Assembly (NCBI RefSeq): GCF_910596095.1
Contig: NC_056548.1
Location: 8,457,151 to 8,521,150 of the forward strand
Length of the DNA stretch: 64,000 nucleotides
Direction of reading: 5' to 3'
Source: Thunnus maccoyii
Lineage: Eukaryota; Chordata; Actinopteri; Scombriformes; Scombridae
The translations under genes were made by a program, and so were the position numbers. Of this stretch, positions 23,314 to 55,395 are shown in pieces; the stretch's first letter is position 1; each line of letters starts with the position of its first letter. The notes under the pieces are model-generated. The model saw only the letters and a program-made list of their open reading frames with translations, was not told the origin of the DNA and made no database searches.

Positions 23314-25917
23314 GCTTAAGATAGTAGGCTATGCAGTGAATCCCAACATTGTTTTATAATGAAGTAAAACAGATGTACATTGTTTACCTTGAGTTTTTGT
23401 GCCACATAGATTCTAGATTTTAAGAAAAAAGTGGACAAATGTAGGATATATTTTGTAAGAGTTAGTTTGCAGCTTAATCTTTTCTCTGGATTTTCACTCT
23501 GCTATTTTTTTGCAGTGACCAACAGAAGTCTTTTTTCTTTATAAACCAAAAACCTGCTTCAGTTATAACAGTAAATACTAGGCCTAAATAATATTAGGAA
23601 GTTTTATTGGGTCATAAAATTAACTTAAGTGAAAACTGAGCCATTTTCTAGAGATGCAAGAACTCTTATTGCTATTTCTAATGCATTGAATTTTAATAAA
23701 GGTGTCTTGTGCTTCTCCCCTCAGTTTGTCTTTATTATGGATATATACCACATATAAAACATATTCTATTCCTATCCATCATTAAACTAGTTAGGGAATA
23801 ACATCTACATTGAGCATTTCAAACAAAGTGAAGCATAAAATTAACTACAGCGTTTGGAATCTGACTAAGGGAATCCTTAGATGGGTACACACATAGAAAA
23901 ACATACCATAGACACACACACCAAAAAATAGAAAAAATAATTATAAGGTTTATATATCAAGATTCATATCATTTGTCTTTTGTCTTTCTTTTAAAAAAGT
24001 GTTTCTAAAAATAAAAATTGCCAAATTTTGTTAAGTTTTCTGTGGTTCTCTTCAGAATTTTAATATCAATTGTAGTGCACCATTGTGGAAAAGTTGACAA
24101 AATAGAATTCCATTGAATGGTAATACATTTCTTAGCTGCCAGTATCTATTTTATCACCTTAATTCCAGTTATCTTGTCTGATATTACCTAATAAACAAAG
24201 TCAATGATTTAAAGATGTATCATAATACATGCACAAGTACAAAACACAATAACGTATCTCTAAAGAATAACTTATTCCTGTTATAAACTCCATATTCACT
24301 TCTTCACAAAGTTGCACCCCAAGGCTTCCCTGAAGCACTTTGCACATGCATGTTTTGTACACTAGATGGCGCAGTCTACCAACATTACATCATCCTATAG
24401 TCTGACAGCATTTTCTTGTGAGGAGGGACCCTCCATACAGCCAAAATTCAGCACCATGGATAGCGCCATATGGATTCCTGCCCCTGATTGGTTTCCTCGA
24501 TGATGATACAGGATATTATCCATTAATTTTTAGATTCATTACATTTCCCACATTTCTGCACACATTTAGGATGTGCCATTTTTGTGTGAGAGAGAGACTC
24601 AGCCGTGTCAAAGAATCCATTCAACACACAGAATATCTATGCAGTAAAATACCTCTCTGGTATTTATGTCTGCTTTCCACAGACAGCGAATACTTAATTA
24701 ACACAGGCTATGATAAAATGGGTCATTCAAGACACAGTGACAGACAGAAAGAGGCACAGCAGGGATATGGAATACAGCTTTACTCTTTTATCAACCTATT
24801 CGCAAGTTTGACTAAATTGAAATTTTCATGCAATCATGAATATATGAACGAAGCTGCCACAGAAACGGCACACTGGAGGGCAGATAAAATAGGGCAATAT
24901 CAATAATGCACAAGTAATGGGATCTGTTGTGGAGAGTGCGACTCCCATTCAGACTGTCATATTTATAAACAACAAGTTAAGAGGCTAAGCTTTTTGTGTC
25001 CGATGTGAAAAAGTATCGGGGCCAGCATCCCTGTTTGACTCCTGAATTTAGGTCTCTAGTATCTGGGACATATATCCATAATTAGCAGTTGTGTGTTACT
25101 TCTTCCCTCACTTCCCCTCAGGCACAATTTCCACGTGAGGTAAACTACCTTCCTAGATTTTATGCTGCAGTTCACTCGATCAGCAAAGTGTATGAATGCT
25201 GATAAAAGAAAGCAGTATGGGAGTTTTCACACATTTCAAGGTTAAACAGTTTGAAAACATCTACATGACATACCAGGATAGAGCCTGAATTTGGACTTGA
25301 GCTACTGTGTGTAGGTACCCAGAGGCAGGATGTAGAACAGTTCCCTAGATGCACAGCAAGGACACTGAAAAGTAAAACTACAGGACAGCAAAGAACAGAT
25401 CGGTGTGCAAAAATAACCAGAGTAATATACAACATGTCAGTGAACATAAAGGACAAGGTTTCACTCTCACCAAATATCTACAAGACAATGAACAGGATGA
25501 TATCTCTGAGTTGATGAGTTGAATTAATAACATCCTATTGCTTTCAGAATAAAGATTTGACACTGATTCACAAAGTTTAAAGTGAGGATTTTTATTAGTA
25601 GTAGAAGCTTTCATTCAAATGTATTGTAATATGAAAAAAAATTCAAGGGTTTTCTTCATTAAAGAACAAAATATTAAAAAGTATCTACTGTCAAGGCAAC
25701 ATGATTAACAACAAGACCCCATCCATGGAAAAAAAATCCCTTTTTGGAGCTCAAAGTTAACAATAGTTGACAGAAATGGTATTATCAAAGAGCAGAAGCG
25801 AACACAATATTCATGTGATGTGTCTGACTTCATTGATACTGTTACATTTGTGACAAATAGAGAAGAAGAAGATGAAGCTCGCCACCCAGAGTTGTATATT
25901 TGATTTGTTCTGGTCAA

Positions 25918-26293
25918 CAGTGGTGGAACTAAACTAAATTTACTCAAGTTCAATTTTAGGAACTTGTACTTTACTTGGGGAATATCCATATTTAGCTTTT
26001 TAATACTTATACTTCACTACAGTTCAGAGGTAAATTTTGTACTTTTTATTCTGCATTACATTTATCTGACAGCTATCAGTTATTTTGCAGATTAATGAAC
26101 ATATTATGCATTGTTATTCATGAAACTAGCCAACATTATTATAAAATACATTAAAATAATACAATATAACAATGACAGATGACATTTTTCTGCCTGTAAT
26201 AACATTTTATGGATTTACTTTTACTTTGTATTGGAGTATTTTTACATAGTTATATTGCTACTAAAGTAAAGGATTGGAATACTTCTTCCACTG
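25918..26293. mobile_element. Miniature inverted-repeat element, CAGTGGTGGAA type
   Basis: About 376 bases. The left end reads CAGTGGTGGAACTAAAC and TACTCAAGT; the right end reads CTTTAG-like sequence then AATACTTCTTCCACTG, so the ends are imperfect inverted repeats. The interior is rich in TACTTTTACTTTGTATTGGA-like blocks. Elements of this look are very common in teleost genomes. It is non-coding. Confidence 0.7.
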
Positions 26294-27045
26294 CTGCCGG
26301 TCAATAACATAAACAATATCAGAAATCATTGTTCTGTGTCTGATGACACTTATATCAGAGAGACAATAGGAAAGATATTTTCGATTAGAGTCTGTCTTTT
26401 CTTCTCTTTCTCTGTTTCACTCTTCATCAACAATTTCAGAACTTGTAAGTGCATCAGTCCTTAAATGCAGTCATAAAGTGGTTGATTCCCTTTTACAGAA
26501 AAAAGCATCATAATATTCAGTATTTGTTGTCTATCAATGACTAGATACAGTATAAGTGCTCTGCTCCCTCTAGTGTAGCACACCCAGTAACACAGTCCTC
26601 TCTGGGCGGTGTTTGTAGCAGTGTGGTGCATTTTCACATATTTCTTCCCTCCATAAAAATCAGGTCACGCTGATAGCTTTGCTCTGCTATTGGCCATATC
26701 AAGCTGAGCTGCGTTGCTTATGCATGGGTCTTAGCTCATCTCACTGTGAAGTGATTAACAGATAATTATATGCATGGGTTGCATAACAGACAAGTAAAAC
26801 TCAGAGCTGGGACTGAATAGGTTTTCATTTAATGATTTGACGGCTTGAAATACAAAAATATTTTGATTTTTTTCTCTCTCTCGCTTGCTTTTTTTTTTGT
26901 GGTTTGAGAAAATGTCAGTTTTGATTGTTTTACAGTTTCCGGCCTCTCATTATAGTAGGTCAATAGTAGGCAATCACCAGCAAGTCTTGGTTGCATTGGG
27001 AGTGTCACAGACTTTTCCCAGCAGGATGTGTGTCACGCTGATCTG

Positions 27046-27051
27046 TTTATT
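27046..27051 (-). promoter_or_regulatory. Candidate poly(A) signal for RAB32
   Basis: AATAAA on the minus strand, about 275 bases past the RAB32-like stop codon. It is the first such hexamer noticed in a suitable place; there is no transcript evidence. Confidence 0.3.
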
Positions 27052-27323
27052 AGCCTGACTGTGTTAGTGGATTATCTTAGAAATGAGCTCAATCGTTTCT
27101 CCACAGAGGTGTTTATGAGGCAACCCACACAGTCCACACATTATTGAGAAACTGGCAAGACAGAAATGTGAATATGAAGTCCCAGCCCATAGGTTCAGTG
27201 GTTTTCTGAAATAGCATCTGTGCGGTAGCTGTAGATTCATGACTTGATATCAAAAACAGGTCTCGTTAGGGCGTTTAACCAGTGGTTCTCTCTGTTTGGC
27301 TCGATGCCTCACAGCCGTGGTCT

Positions 27324-27473
27324 CTAGCAGCACGATGTCTGGCTCTGACTCTCCCCAGGAGCCTGGCTCACTTTGATCCTTTCCCAGTCGTGCTCTTCAT
27401 TGGACGGGCTGGTGTTGCACAGCATCATTTGTTTGACAAGGAGGGCAACGGCCTCGTCAAAATTTATATTGTC
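27324..27473 (-). CDS. rab32: RAB32-like exon 3: C-terminal tail with CC
   Basis: 150 nt: 49 codons and TAG. It starts DNINFDEAVALLVKQM, matching the RAB32 DNINIEEAARFLVEKI segment that follows ETSAK, then a charged variable tail, and ends QTSCC, a double-cysteine geranylgeranylation signal. An intact open frame and a conserved end argue against a long-dead pseudogene. Confidence 0.9.
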   Translation of the reverse strand, partial: DNINFDEAVALLVKQMMLCNTSPSNEEHDWERIKVSQAPGESQSQTSCC

Positions 27474-29697
27474 CTATAAATGGTGAGGGAGAATATGATT
27501 TAGAACATTGTGTATTTGCATCTGTTCGGTTAAGTGACTGGCTCGGTGTGTGAACCTTGGCTGCAAGTTGTTCCTGTGTGTTAATATTTGAACACGTTTT
27601 ATGAGCTAGACTGTAGAGCAGCAGTGTTTGGCAAAGTTCACACATAAAATATCACCTCGTGAACTTCTAATTGTGAGCAACAAGGCCCATGGGTGGCAGG
27701 CAAAACTGAGCTTTATGGATGCAAAATAGAAGTAAAATCTGTCAAAAGCAAACAAATACATTAATAATTATCAGTCAATCAATCAATCAATCATTGGCTG
27801 AATTAAACGAAGCAAAAGGATAAGAGGAGGTTAATATTATGAGAGAACACATTTTAAAACGAGACTATGTATTATTTGCATAGCAAAGTTATGGGATAAC
27901 AGTAAATGGTAAAATGTAGTGCAACAGTAGCACAGGCAGGTAGATAACAGTCATCACTCAGTAATATCAGTTACACAATGACATCCACCCACAGCTTGCT
28001 GACATTATCTAACATTAGCTAATCATAAGCCTCTGGTTTTACCAGACCAAATAAGGCTGTAGAGGAAAAAACCTCTAAATGTATTACACAGAGCAAGAGT
28101 GCATCTTACTGCATTTGAATTAAACTTTTCATTTGTAAAAGGAAGAAGTGCTATTTCCTCTTTGAAAGTTAAATTGGCTTGCTTTAAATCATTAAGAAGA
28201 ATAAGATGAAAACATGACAAAGATCTTATACATGATGCAGGCTTATAAAGTTATGAAACACACAGTATGCCTTTCAATTTATTTACTTACTGTGCTGTAT
28301 TTTTGTTGTTTATTTTGTACTTGTATACATTTTGTCTTTAGCTCTGATACTGTCTGCTGTCGGCTTACATTACTGGCTGTATTTAACTAAGGGCACAACA
28401 TACATACATTTATTTAGAAATATCCACCAGGTTAGTACAACACAAACTAAAATTTAGTCATAGAGGTTAGATTTGAACAATTAATAATACTTGCCTTAGT
28501 TGCAATAAATTTGCAATTAATCAAATTAGCAAAGTGATATATCATGAACCTGTGGGTCTGGGGATTGACTTGACTGAGCCAAAAATGCCTCTGAGAAATG
28601 TTTGCATTTCTGTAACTGCTACTTTAAGCAGATTCTCATCTCCTATAATTACTGAAACAAGACACACACCTTTGCAGAGGTCTCAAACCATCCCAGGAAG
28701 CCTTTGTCATTACAGAAGCTGTCTAGGGAGGACACCAAGTCTCCATCTCTCCCTGTCATGTCACATTTGTTGGCTAGCAGGACAGCAGGGACTGGATGTC
28801 CGCTGTCAAGACAGACTCTGCTATCTAGGTCCTGCTTCCACTGTGAGGCACCATCCAAAGTGGAGCTGTTTGTAATGTCAAAGACCACTAACGCTCCCAT
28901 TGCCCCTTTGTAGTACGCTCTTGGACATCTTCTTAAACCTCTCATGGCCTTTAGGGAAGAGAGAAAAAATTCTGTGTAATATATGCTTCACTACAACATG
29001 TGCTCAAATCTGAATCCAAGGGTGAAGATTAATTCATTTCTCACAGTTGCTGTGATTTGGCAAAAAGGATTACAGCTTTTGGATTTGAATTTTAAGTTGG
29101 CCCAGACACACAGTAAGTAATGCTACTGTTTATTTATCATGTGTGATTTGAATTATCATATTAAATCCGACTGTGGCCTGAACATTATGTAACAAGTGAG
29201 AGACAAAGAACAATAATTTTCTGAAATGAAATGGCATGTTTCCATGGACACTGGTTAGGATTAAAATTAGATCTGAGAAAAGATTTAGTGAAGGGCTGTG
29301 GTTTCCAGGAACTGAAAACACTCCAACAGACTGTGAAAATATTCAACAGTTATCCTCAAATCACAGCGCGATTTGTAAGAGTTAGAATTCCATCACAGGA
29401 CAAATTTGTTTGTGCATCACAAATCTCCTGGATTTAAGAAAACTCTACCACTGCAACGTTAAACCCATAATTTTGACACTCACCTGAAATATCCCAAAGC
29501 TGCAGTCTCACCACTGTCTTGGTATCCCATTCAATAGTTTTCAGAGCAAAGTCAACTCCAATAGATAGTTTGTATGTTTCATCAAAGCGTTTATGAACAT
29601 AACGCAAGATAATGCTGCTTTTCCCCACACCTAAATCCCCAATAACTAAAACTTTGAACAGCTCCTCTGTGCACACTGTCACTGTACTGCCTGCCAT
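27324..29697 (-). CDS. rab32: RAB32-like small GTPase, three exons, apparent frameshift in exon 2
   Basis: RAB32/38 GTPases act in biogenesis of lysosome-related organelles and in mitochondrial and autophagic traffic. Exons (minus strand): 29484-29697, 28670-28948, 27324-27473, all with GT/AG ends. The seen motifs are P-loop GDLGVGKSS (residues 20-28), the family-typical SIGVDFALK, then LWDISG, NKCD, GWFETSAK and a C-terminal CC for prenylation. The family is usually about 210-225 residues, which this fits. Exon 2 is 279 nt but the two reading frames in it need 278, so one extra base breaks the frame after about residue 79. Residue 73 is His where Rabs have the catalytic Gln (GQERF). It lies between STXBP5 and GRM1 as RAB32 does in human. 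Pseudogene, allele or sequence error are all possible. Confidence 0.85.
28670..28948 (-). pseudogene. rab32: RAB32-like exon 2 with one-base frameshift
   Basis: From the acceptor (CTAAAG before 28948) the phase set by exon 1 reads GHERFKKMS, matching Rab GQERFxxMT. From about 28917 the matching frame becomes RAYYKGAMGALVVFDIT, shifted by one base relative to the start. The rest reads on through PAVLLANKCD and GFLGWFETSAK to the GTGTGT donor. The nearby alternative acceptors that were examined (AGs within the first 30 bases) keep the same wrong frame. As printed, translation from exon 1 would leave the Rab sequence soon after switch II. Typed as pseudogene only because of this break; the flanking exons look functional. 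Confidence 0.8.
29484..29697 (-). CDS. rab32: RAB32-like exon 1: P-loop and switch I
   Basis: Encodes residues 1-71 plus one base. After a short variable start (MAGSTVTVCTEE) come LFKVLVIGDLGVGKSSII with the GxxxxGKS nucleotide-binding loop, RYVHKRF, and YKLSIGVDFALK covering switch I and the RAB32/38/29-type FALK. It ends RLQLWDIS before GTGAGT. It is intact and well conserved. Confidence 0.93.
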
Positions 29698-30678
29698 ACT
29701 GCTGTGGACAGGCTGATACGATTAGAGACTGTGTGAAGTAGTATTTTTCTTAACCCAATGCAAAACTACGTCGGCCTCACATACAGTTCTGCAAGAAGTA
29801 TCCCTTAAACAATTTGGAAAGGTTTGAAATAATAGTGTCTCAACCCTCGTGACTGTTCCCAGTATCACTTTTTATTTCAGTGTCCCTGTTTCACCTTCAA
29901 AATAAAGCTGTAAATCTTTGACCTTTGATTTCAAATCATTACTGCTGTAAGGTGGACCAAGACATGAGAGCCACCTAATGTTTCATCATGAAAAACAGGA
30001 GACAAAAGAATAAAAAATATTTAATTTACTCCAATCAAACAAGTGTCCTTCAAATGCTCTACAGTAAATATTTGTTTAAAATGGCAGACTTAATTTATAC
30101 TGTACTGTATATATCTGACTGCGAATAGCTTATTCAGACTATTACTAACGGTAACAGTAGCACTTCATCACATTATACGGTTTTGATAGGTTGTTAAAGT
30201 CTTAATATTTAGGAAACTGATTGGTACACAATAAAGCATACACAGCTAATGAATTCATTCTAATACTGTAATGCATATACTGTAGATAACACCTGAATAC
30301 CAAAAAATGATACACAATTCATACATTCACAAAACATATGCATGTCATTTATCTCATACAGTAATCTATACAATTATGAAATCAGATGTCTAATTATAAA
30401 AGATACAAATTTGAAGCTAGTTTAACTTGCATTTCAAGACCATAGAAATGACACAGATATACAAAAGAAAAAAAGAAAATCTTGATGGTAAGGAAAACGT
30501 GGCACTTAAACTTGTCCTCTGCTACATTCGTGATACAGTCAGTGCACTTGCCTGGCAGTGCTGCATCTATCAAAAATTCACGAATAAGTGTTCGATTGTT
30601 TTTTTCCCAACATGACATCATGTTGGCATTTCACCTTTTAAATGTCCTAAAACAAGATTTTTACTCTGCACTCCCAGC

Positions 30679-31152
30679 TTAAAGGAATAGTTTGACATTT
30701 TGGGAAATATGTTTTATTTTGCTTTCTTACCAAGAATTAGATGAGATACCATTCTCATATCAGTGAATATGAAGCTACAGCCAGCAGCCGGTTAGCTTAG
30801 CTTAGCATAAAAACTGGAAACAGGGGGAAACAGGTGGTCTGACTCTGTCCACGGGTGACAAAAATTCACGCCCCAACACCTGTAAAGCTCACAAATAAAC
30901 ACATTATGTCTTGTTTGTTTAATCCATACAAAAATTTAAGTGTTAAAATGACAAGTTGTGATTTGTTAGCTTGGGAGAGCAAGGCTAGCTGTTTCCCCCT
31001 GTTTCCAGTCTTTATGCTAAACTAAGCTAACCATCACTTCGCTCCAACTGTATATATACAGTACAGACATGAGTGGCATTAATCTTCTCATTAAACTCTC
31101 AGCAAGAAAACTAATAAGCATATTTCTTAAAATGTTTCATTATTGCTTTAAA
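30679..31152. mobile_element. Palindromic teleost repeat (TTAGCTTAGCTTAGC type)
   Basis: About 474 bases with inverted-repeat ends: left AAAGGAATAGTTTGACATTT and GGGAAATATG, right TAAGCATATTTCTTAAAATG and ATTGCTTTA. Mirrored interior blocks include GCCGGTTAGCTTAGCTTAGC with AACTGGAAACAGGGGGAAAC, against TTTCCCCCTGTTTCCAGTC and GCTAAACTAAGCTAACC. It has no coding capacity. This family is recognisable as a very abundant repeat of percomorph fish; a partial second copy is at 34978-35802. Confidence 0.8.
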
Positions 31153-31580
31153 CTTTCCCATCTCTTTCTTTGCCTGATAGAAGACAAAACATACATGTGT
31201 AACATAATACACATCTTTTTTAAAAATACTGTTGACAAATTGAATTGTTTTGCTTTACATACAAACTATATTCACCATTAAGTTGCCCTGCTTAAAATGA
31301 ACAAACTCATCTGCTTGTTACATCTGCTATATTGATCAAATAAATCTATTTATATGACATTAATTCATAAATGTACATACATAGACAACCTTAATTGTTT
31401 GTCCAATACTGTAAGTACTGAGTCTATTTTATCCTAAAAGCTTATTAGTGTAGAAATATATGTTTGTAATAGGCAAATTCTTTCACTATTGTAGACAACA
31501 TCTAAAATAATTTTAAAATGTGGTGCTTCATTGCTCACTCTTATCACGTAAAAGCTATCAAGTTATAGAGTGAAAAATGA

Positions 31581-31586
31581 TTTATT
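31581..31586 (-). promoter_or_regulatory. Candidate poly(A) signal for GRM1
   Basis: AATAAA on the minus strand about 100 bases beyond the GRM1 stop codon. Mammalian GRM1 has a much longer 3'UTR, so distal signals are equally possible. Confidence 0.25.
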
Positions 31587-31684
31587 AGACCACAGAATGA
31601 CTTTTTTCCATATATACTCGTCATATACAGCACAAGTCATTATAAACTTGAAAATATTGTACAATTCATATATAGCGTATGCAC

Positions 31685-53040
<21,356 letters not shown>

Positions 53041-53114
53041 GCAGAAGGTGGCGGTAATGCGCCAATGAGCTTGATGCCAACCGCCGTAAAACAAGAAGAC
53101 GAAGAAGAAGAAGA
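53041..53114. repeat. GGTGGCGGTAATGC...GAAGAAGAAG element at SHPRH promoter
   Basis: GCAGAAGGTGGCGGTAATGC, then TGATGCCAACCGCCGTAAAA, then GAAGAAGAAGAAG. This ordered set resembles a short sequence repeated many times in teleost genomes. GGCGGT and ACCGCC within it can pair. It ends directly upstream of the presumed SHPRH start site. Confidence 0.5.
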
Positions 53115-53161
53115 CCTCACTTCCTGTATTTAAAAATGGCGAACAGCAACAACCGGAGTCG
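53115..53161 (+). promoter_or_regulatory. SHPRH core promoter and 5'UTR exon 1
   Basis: CACTTCCTGT (an ETS-type site) is followed 13 bases later by AAAAATGGCG (a YY1-type site often at start sites). A splice donor G|GTAATG follows at 53162. An exon ending at 53161 would join the acceptor TTGTAG before 55387. No TATA box fits. The ATG inside the YY1-like site opens an 10-codon upstream frame. Confidence 0.5.
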
Positions 53162-53581
53162 GTAATGAAGTGTGTTTTGGTGCATTTCAGCCTGATTATC
53201 CGGATCTGCAGGGATATGAAACGTTTAATAACACAGCGATAGAAGTCGGAGCGGCCTTAAAAAGTAAATGTGCTCGTTTTTATCTGATTCAAATGATAAA
53301 ATATGCCGCGAAAATGAAGTGTTTCATTGTTTAACGTAACGATGTTCATATAAATTAGCGGTGATGTCTGTTTGAACTTTTAAAAACAGTAACTTGTTAG
53401 CTAGTTGCATTACATGTGAACTAAAGCTTGATAATAATACCTCTAATACACAAGCAGTGACATTAGCTGGTGTAGATAAAGATACAGGATGCCACTGAAA
53501 ACGTAGATATATCAACTAGCAAATGTCTCTAATACAATATTGATAAACCATTAGTTCAGTGTGGTAATAAGCTACCATTTA

Positions 53582-54238
53582 TAGGACGGGTTCACATTTT
53601 TTTCAAGTCTGTCTTAAAACAACAGTCAGGTGCCCAAATGAACTCTGAAATAGGTTTTTCGTGCCAAAATCTTTCCTCCTGTTCATACTGACCATTAGAA
53701 GATCCCTTCATAATGCACTTACAATGTAAGTGATGGAGGCCGAAATCTACAAGCCTCCTTCTGTGCAAAAATGCATTTAAAAGTTTATCTGAAGCTAATA
53801 TGAAGCTTCAGAAGTCCAAATTAGTCAAATCAAGTAGATATCTTTCAATGTTACGGTCTTTTTAGCGCCAAAGTCCCTCTTTTTGTTACTATCCTTCCAC
53901 CACAGTCCAACAGGGAAACACTATCTGAGGAAACACAAAGAGGGAAATTGATGCTAAAAAGACTGTAAATGTGGCAGATATCCACTTGATATGACTAACT
54001 CAGACTGCTGAGGCCTCATATAAGCTTCAGATAAACTTTTAAATGCATTTTTGCACAAAATGAGGATTCCGGGCCCCCATGACTTACATTCACTTACATT
54101 GAAAGCATATTTGAAGGGGATCTTTTAATGGTTGGTATGAACAGAAGGAATGATTACAGGAAAACCTCTTTCAGTGTTCATCTGGCCATCTGACTGTTGT
54201 TTTAAGACAGATTTGAAAAATTGTGAATCAATCCTTTA
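53582..54238. mobile_element. Foldback (palindromic) element, copy B
   Basis: About 657 bases in SHPRH intron 1. Left end TAGGACGGGTTCACATTTTT, CAAGTCTGTCTTAAAACAAC, AGTCAGGTG; the right end mirrors it: CATCTGACTGTTGTTTTAAG, ACAGATTTGAAAAATTGTGA, ATCAATCCTTT. The centre has CTTCCACCACAGTCC and mirrored CTTACATTGTAAGTG-like blocks. It is clearly the same family as 20377-20955 in STXBP5 intron 1. Confidence 0.8.
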
Positions 54239-54425
54239 ATATCCTGTCTGAGTTTGGAAAATCTTAGTGTCTGCATGAGTGGAACTGCAAGGCAACCCAA
54301 AATAAAATCTTAAAATCCCCAAATGATTTGAGAAATAAGAAATAAAATGTGTTGCACAAAATTTGGTTTATTTCCTCTGACTTTTATCCAAATTTTGCTT
54401 TTTCTTGTGAAATACTGAATATTTA

Positions 54426-54915
54426 CAGTACTGTGCAAAAGTGTTAGGCACTAAAAGTAAAGTGAGGATGCTATGATTGTTTTTATTTATCACTCAACAA
54501 AGTTTAGTAAACAGAGAAAACCTAAATCAAATCAATATTTGGTGTGAGCACGCTTTGCCTTTAAAACAGCAGCAGTTCTCCTCAGTACACCTGCACACAA
54601 CTTTTCACAGTATTCAGCAGGTTGATTGTTCTTGGAGAAGTTGCCACTGTGGATTTAGGCGTCTCAGTTGCATCTGTCTCTTCATGTAATCCCATGATGT
54701 TGAGATCAGGACTCTGTTGGGGCCAAACCATCTGTAGCAGGACTCCTTGTTCTTCTTGTCAATGAAGATAGTTCTTTATGGCCCTGGCTGTATGTTTGGG
54801 GTCATTGTCATGCTGCAGAATGAATTTGGGGCTGATCACGTGCCTCCCTGATGGTACTGCATACTGGATAAGAATCTAAACATCTAAAGTGCCTAAAACT
54901 TTTTGCACAGTGATG
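54426..54915 (-). mobile_element. Tc1/mariner-like transposon remnant
   Basis: 490 bases flanked by TA on both sides. Inverted ends: left CAGTACTGTGCAAAAGTGTT AGGCAC, right GTGCCTAAAACTTTTTGCAC AG. On the minus strand a broken frame reads ILQHDNDPKHTA and, further on, VWPQQSPDLNIM, the C-terminal hallmarks of Tc1-like transposases. The N-terminal two thirds of the transposase and much of the rest are deleted and stops are present, so the element cannot move itself. In SHPRH intron 1. Confidence 0.88.
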
Positions 54916-55395
54916 TATATATTTTTTCTCTTTAGGCTTTTAAAAAATCCTTTGAAAAAGGAGAAGAGTGAGAGAATTTAATATGTTCAATATGTGCACA
55001 AAGCATCGATGCTGCCTGAGGAAGAGCACCAAGCTTGAAACACGTGGCAATCCAGAGTAGCTGCTCATCTAAGCCTTCTCTGTGTTCTTCATGTCATGTA
55101 GTGCCTGTATTTGTGCACATATGTTCTCTCACTTTTTTGCATTTCATAGCTCCTCACTGACCCATTCAGGAAGCCTGTTTTCTGTGAGTTCTCTTAAGTG
55201 AACGACTCACAAACCTGTGATCAGGGGTCACGAGTAAATATTACTTCACTTAAAGTGGTTTTGACTGCCAAGATATTTTGATTTTGATATTCATGTCTGG
55301 TTTTAAAAAAGGACAATATTGTAGTGTTAAATACATTTTAAGTCGAATTGCCTTTGTAATAATTAAATTATTTGCTTTCCTTGTAGAATATAACC

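Larger units (their letters stand above)
22093..25917. other. Intergenic, STXBP5-RAB32, AT-rich
   Basis: No exon was recognised. The longest open frame, 24418-24906 plus strand (162 codons), shows no family motif and no splice-linked partner. The visible structures are two inverted repeats (23027-23067 and 23241-23313), short A and T runs, and an AATAAAAATT-type AT-rich stretch near 23900-24050. ADGB, expected between these genes from human order, was not seen. Confidence 0.6.
29698..31684. other. Intergenic, RAB32-GRM1
   Basis: The gap is about 2 kb between the RAB32-like start codon and the GRM1 stop codon, transcribed in the same direction. Besides the palindromic repeat at 30679-31152 it holds AT-rich sequence. 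It should contain the RAB32 promoter (next to 29698) and the GRM1 3'UTR (next to 31684). No other gene was seen. Confidence 0.6.

Noticed and set aside
24418..24906. 162-codon open frame on the plus strand between STXBP5 and RAB32
   Set aside because: No recognisable domain, no plausible splice partners, and AT-rich composition like the surrounding intergenic DNA; likely chance.
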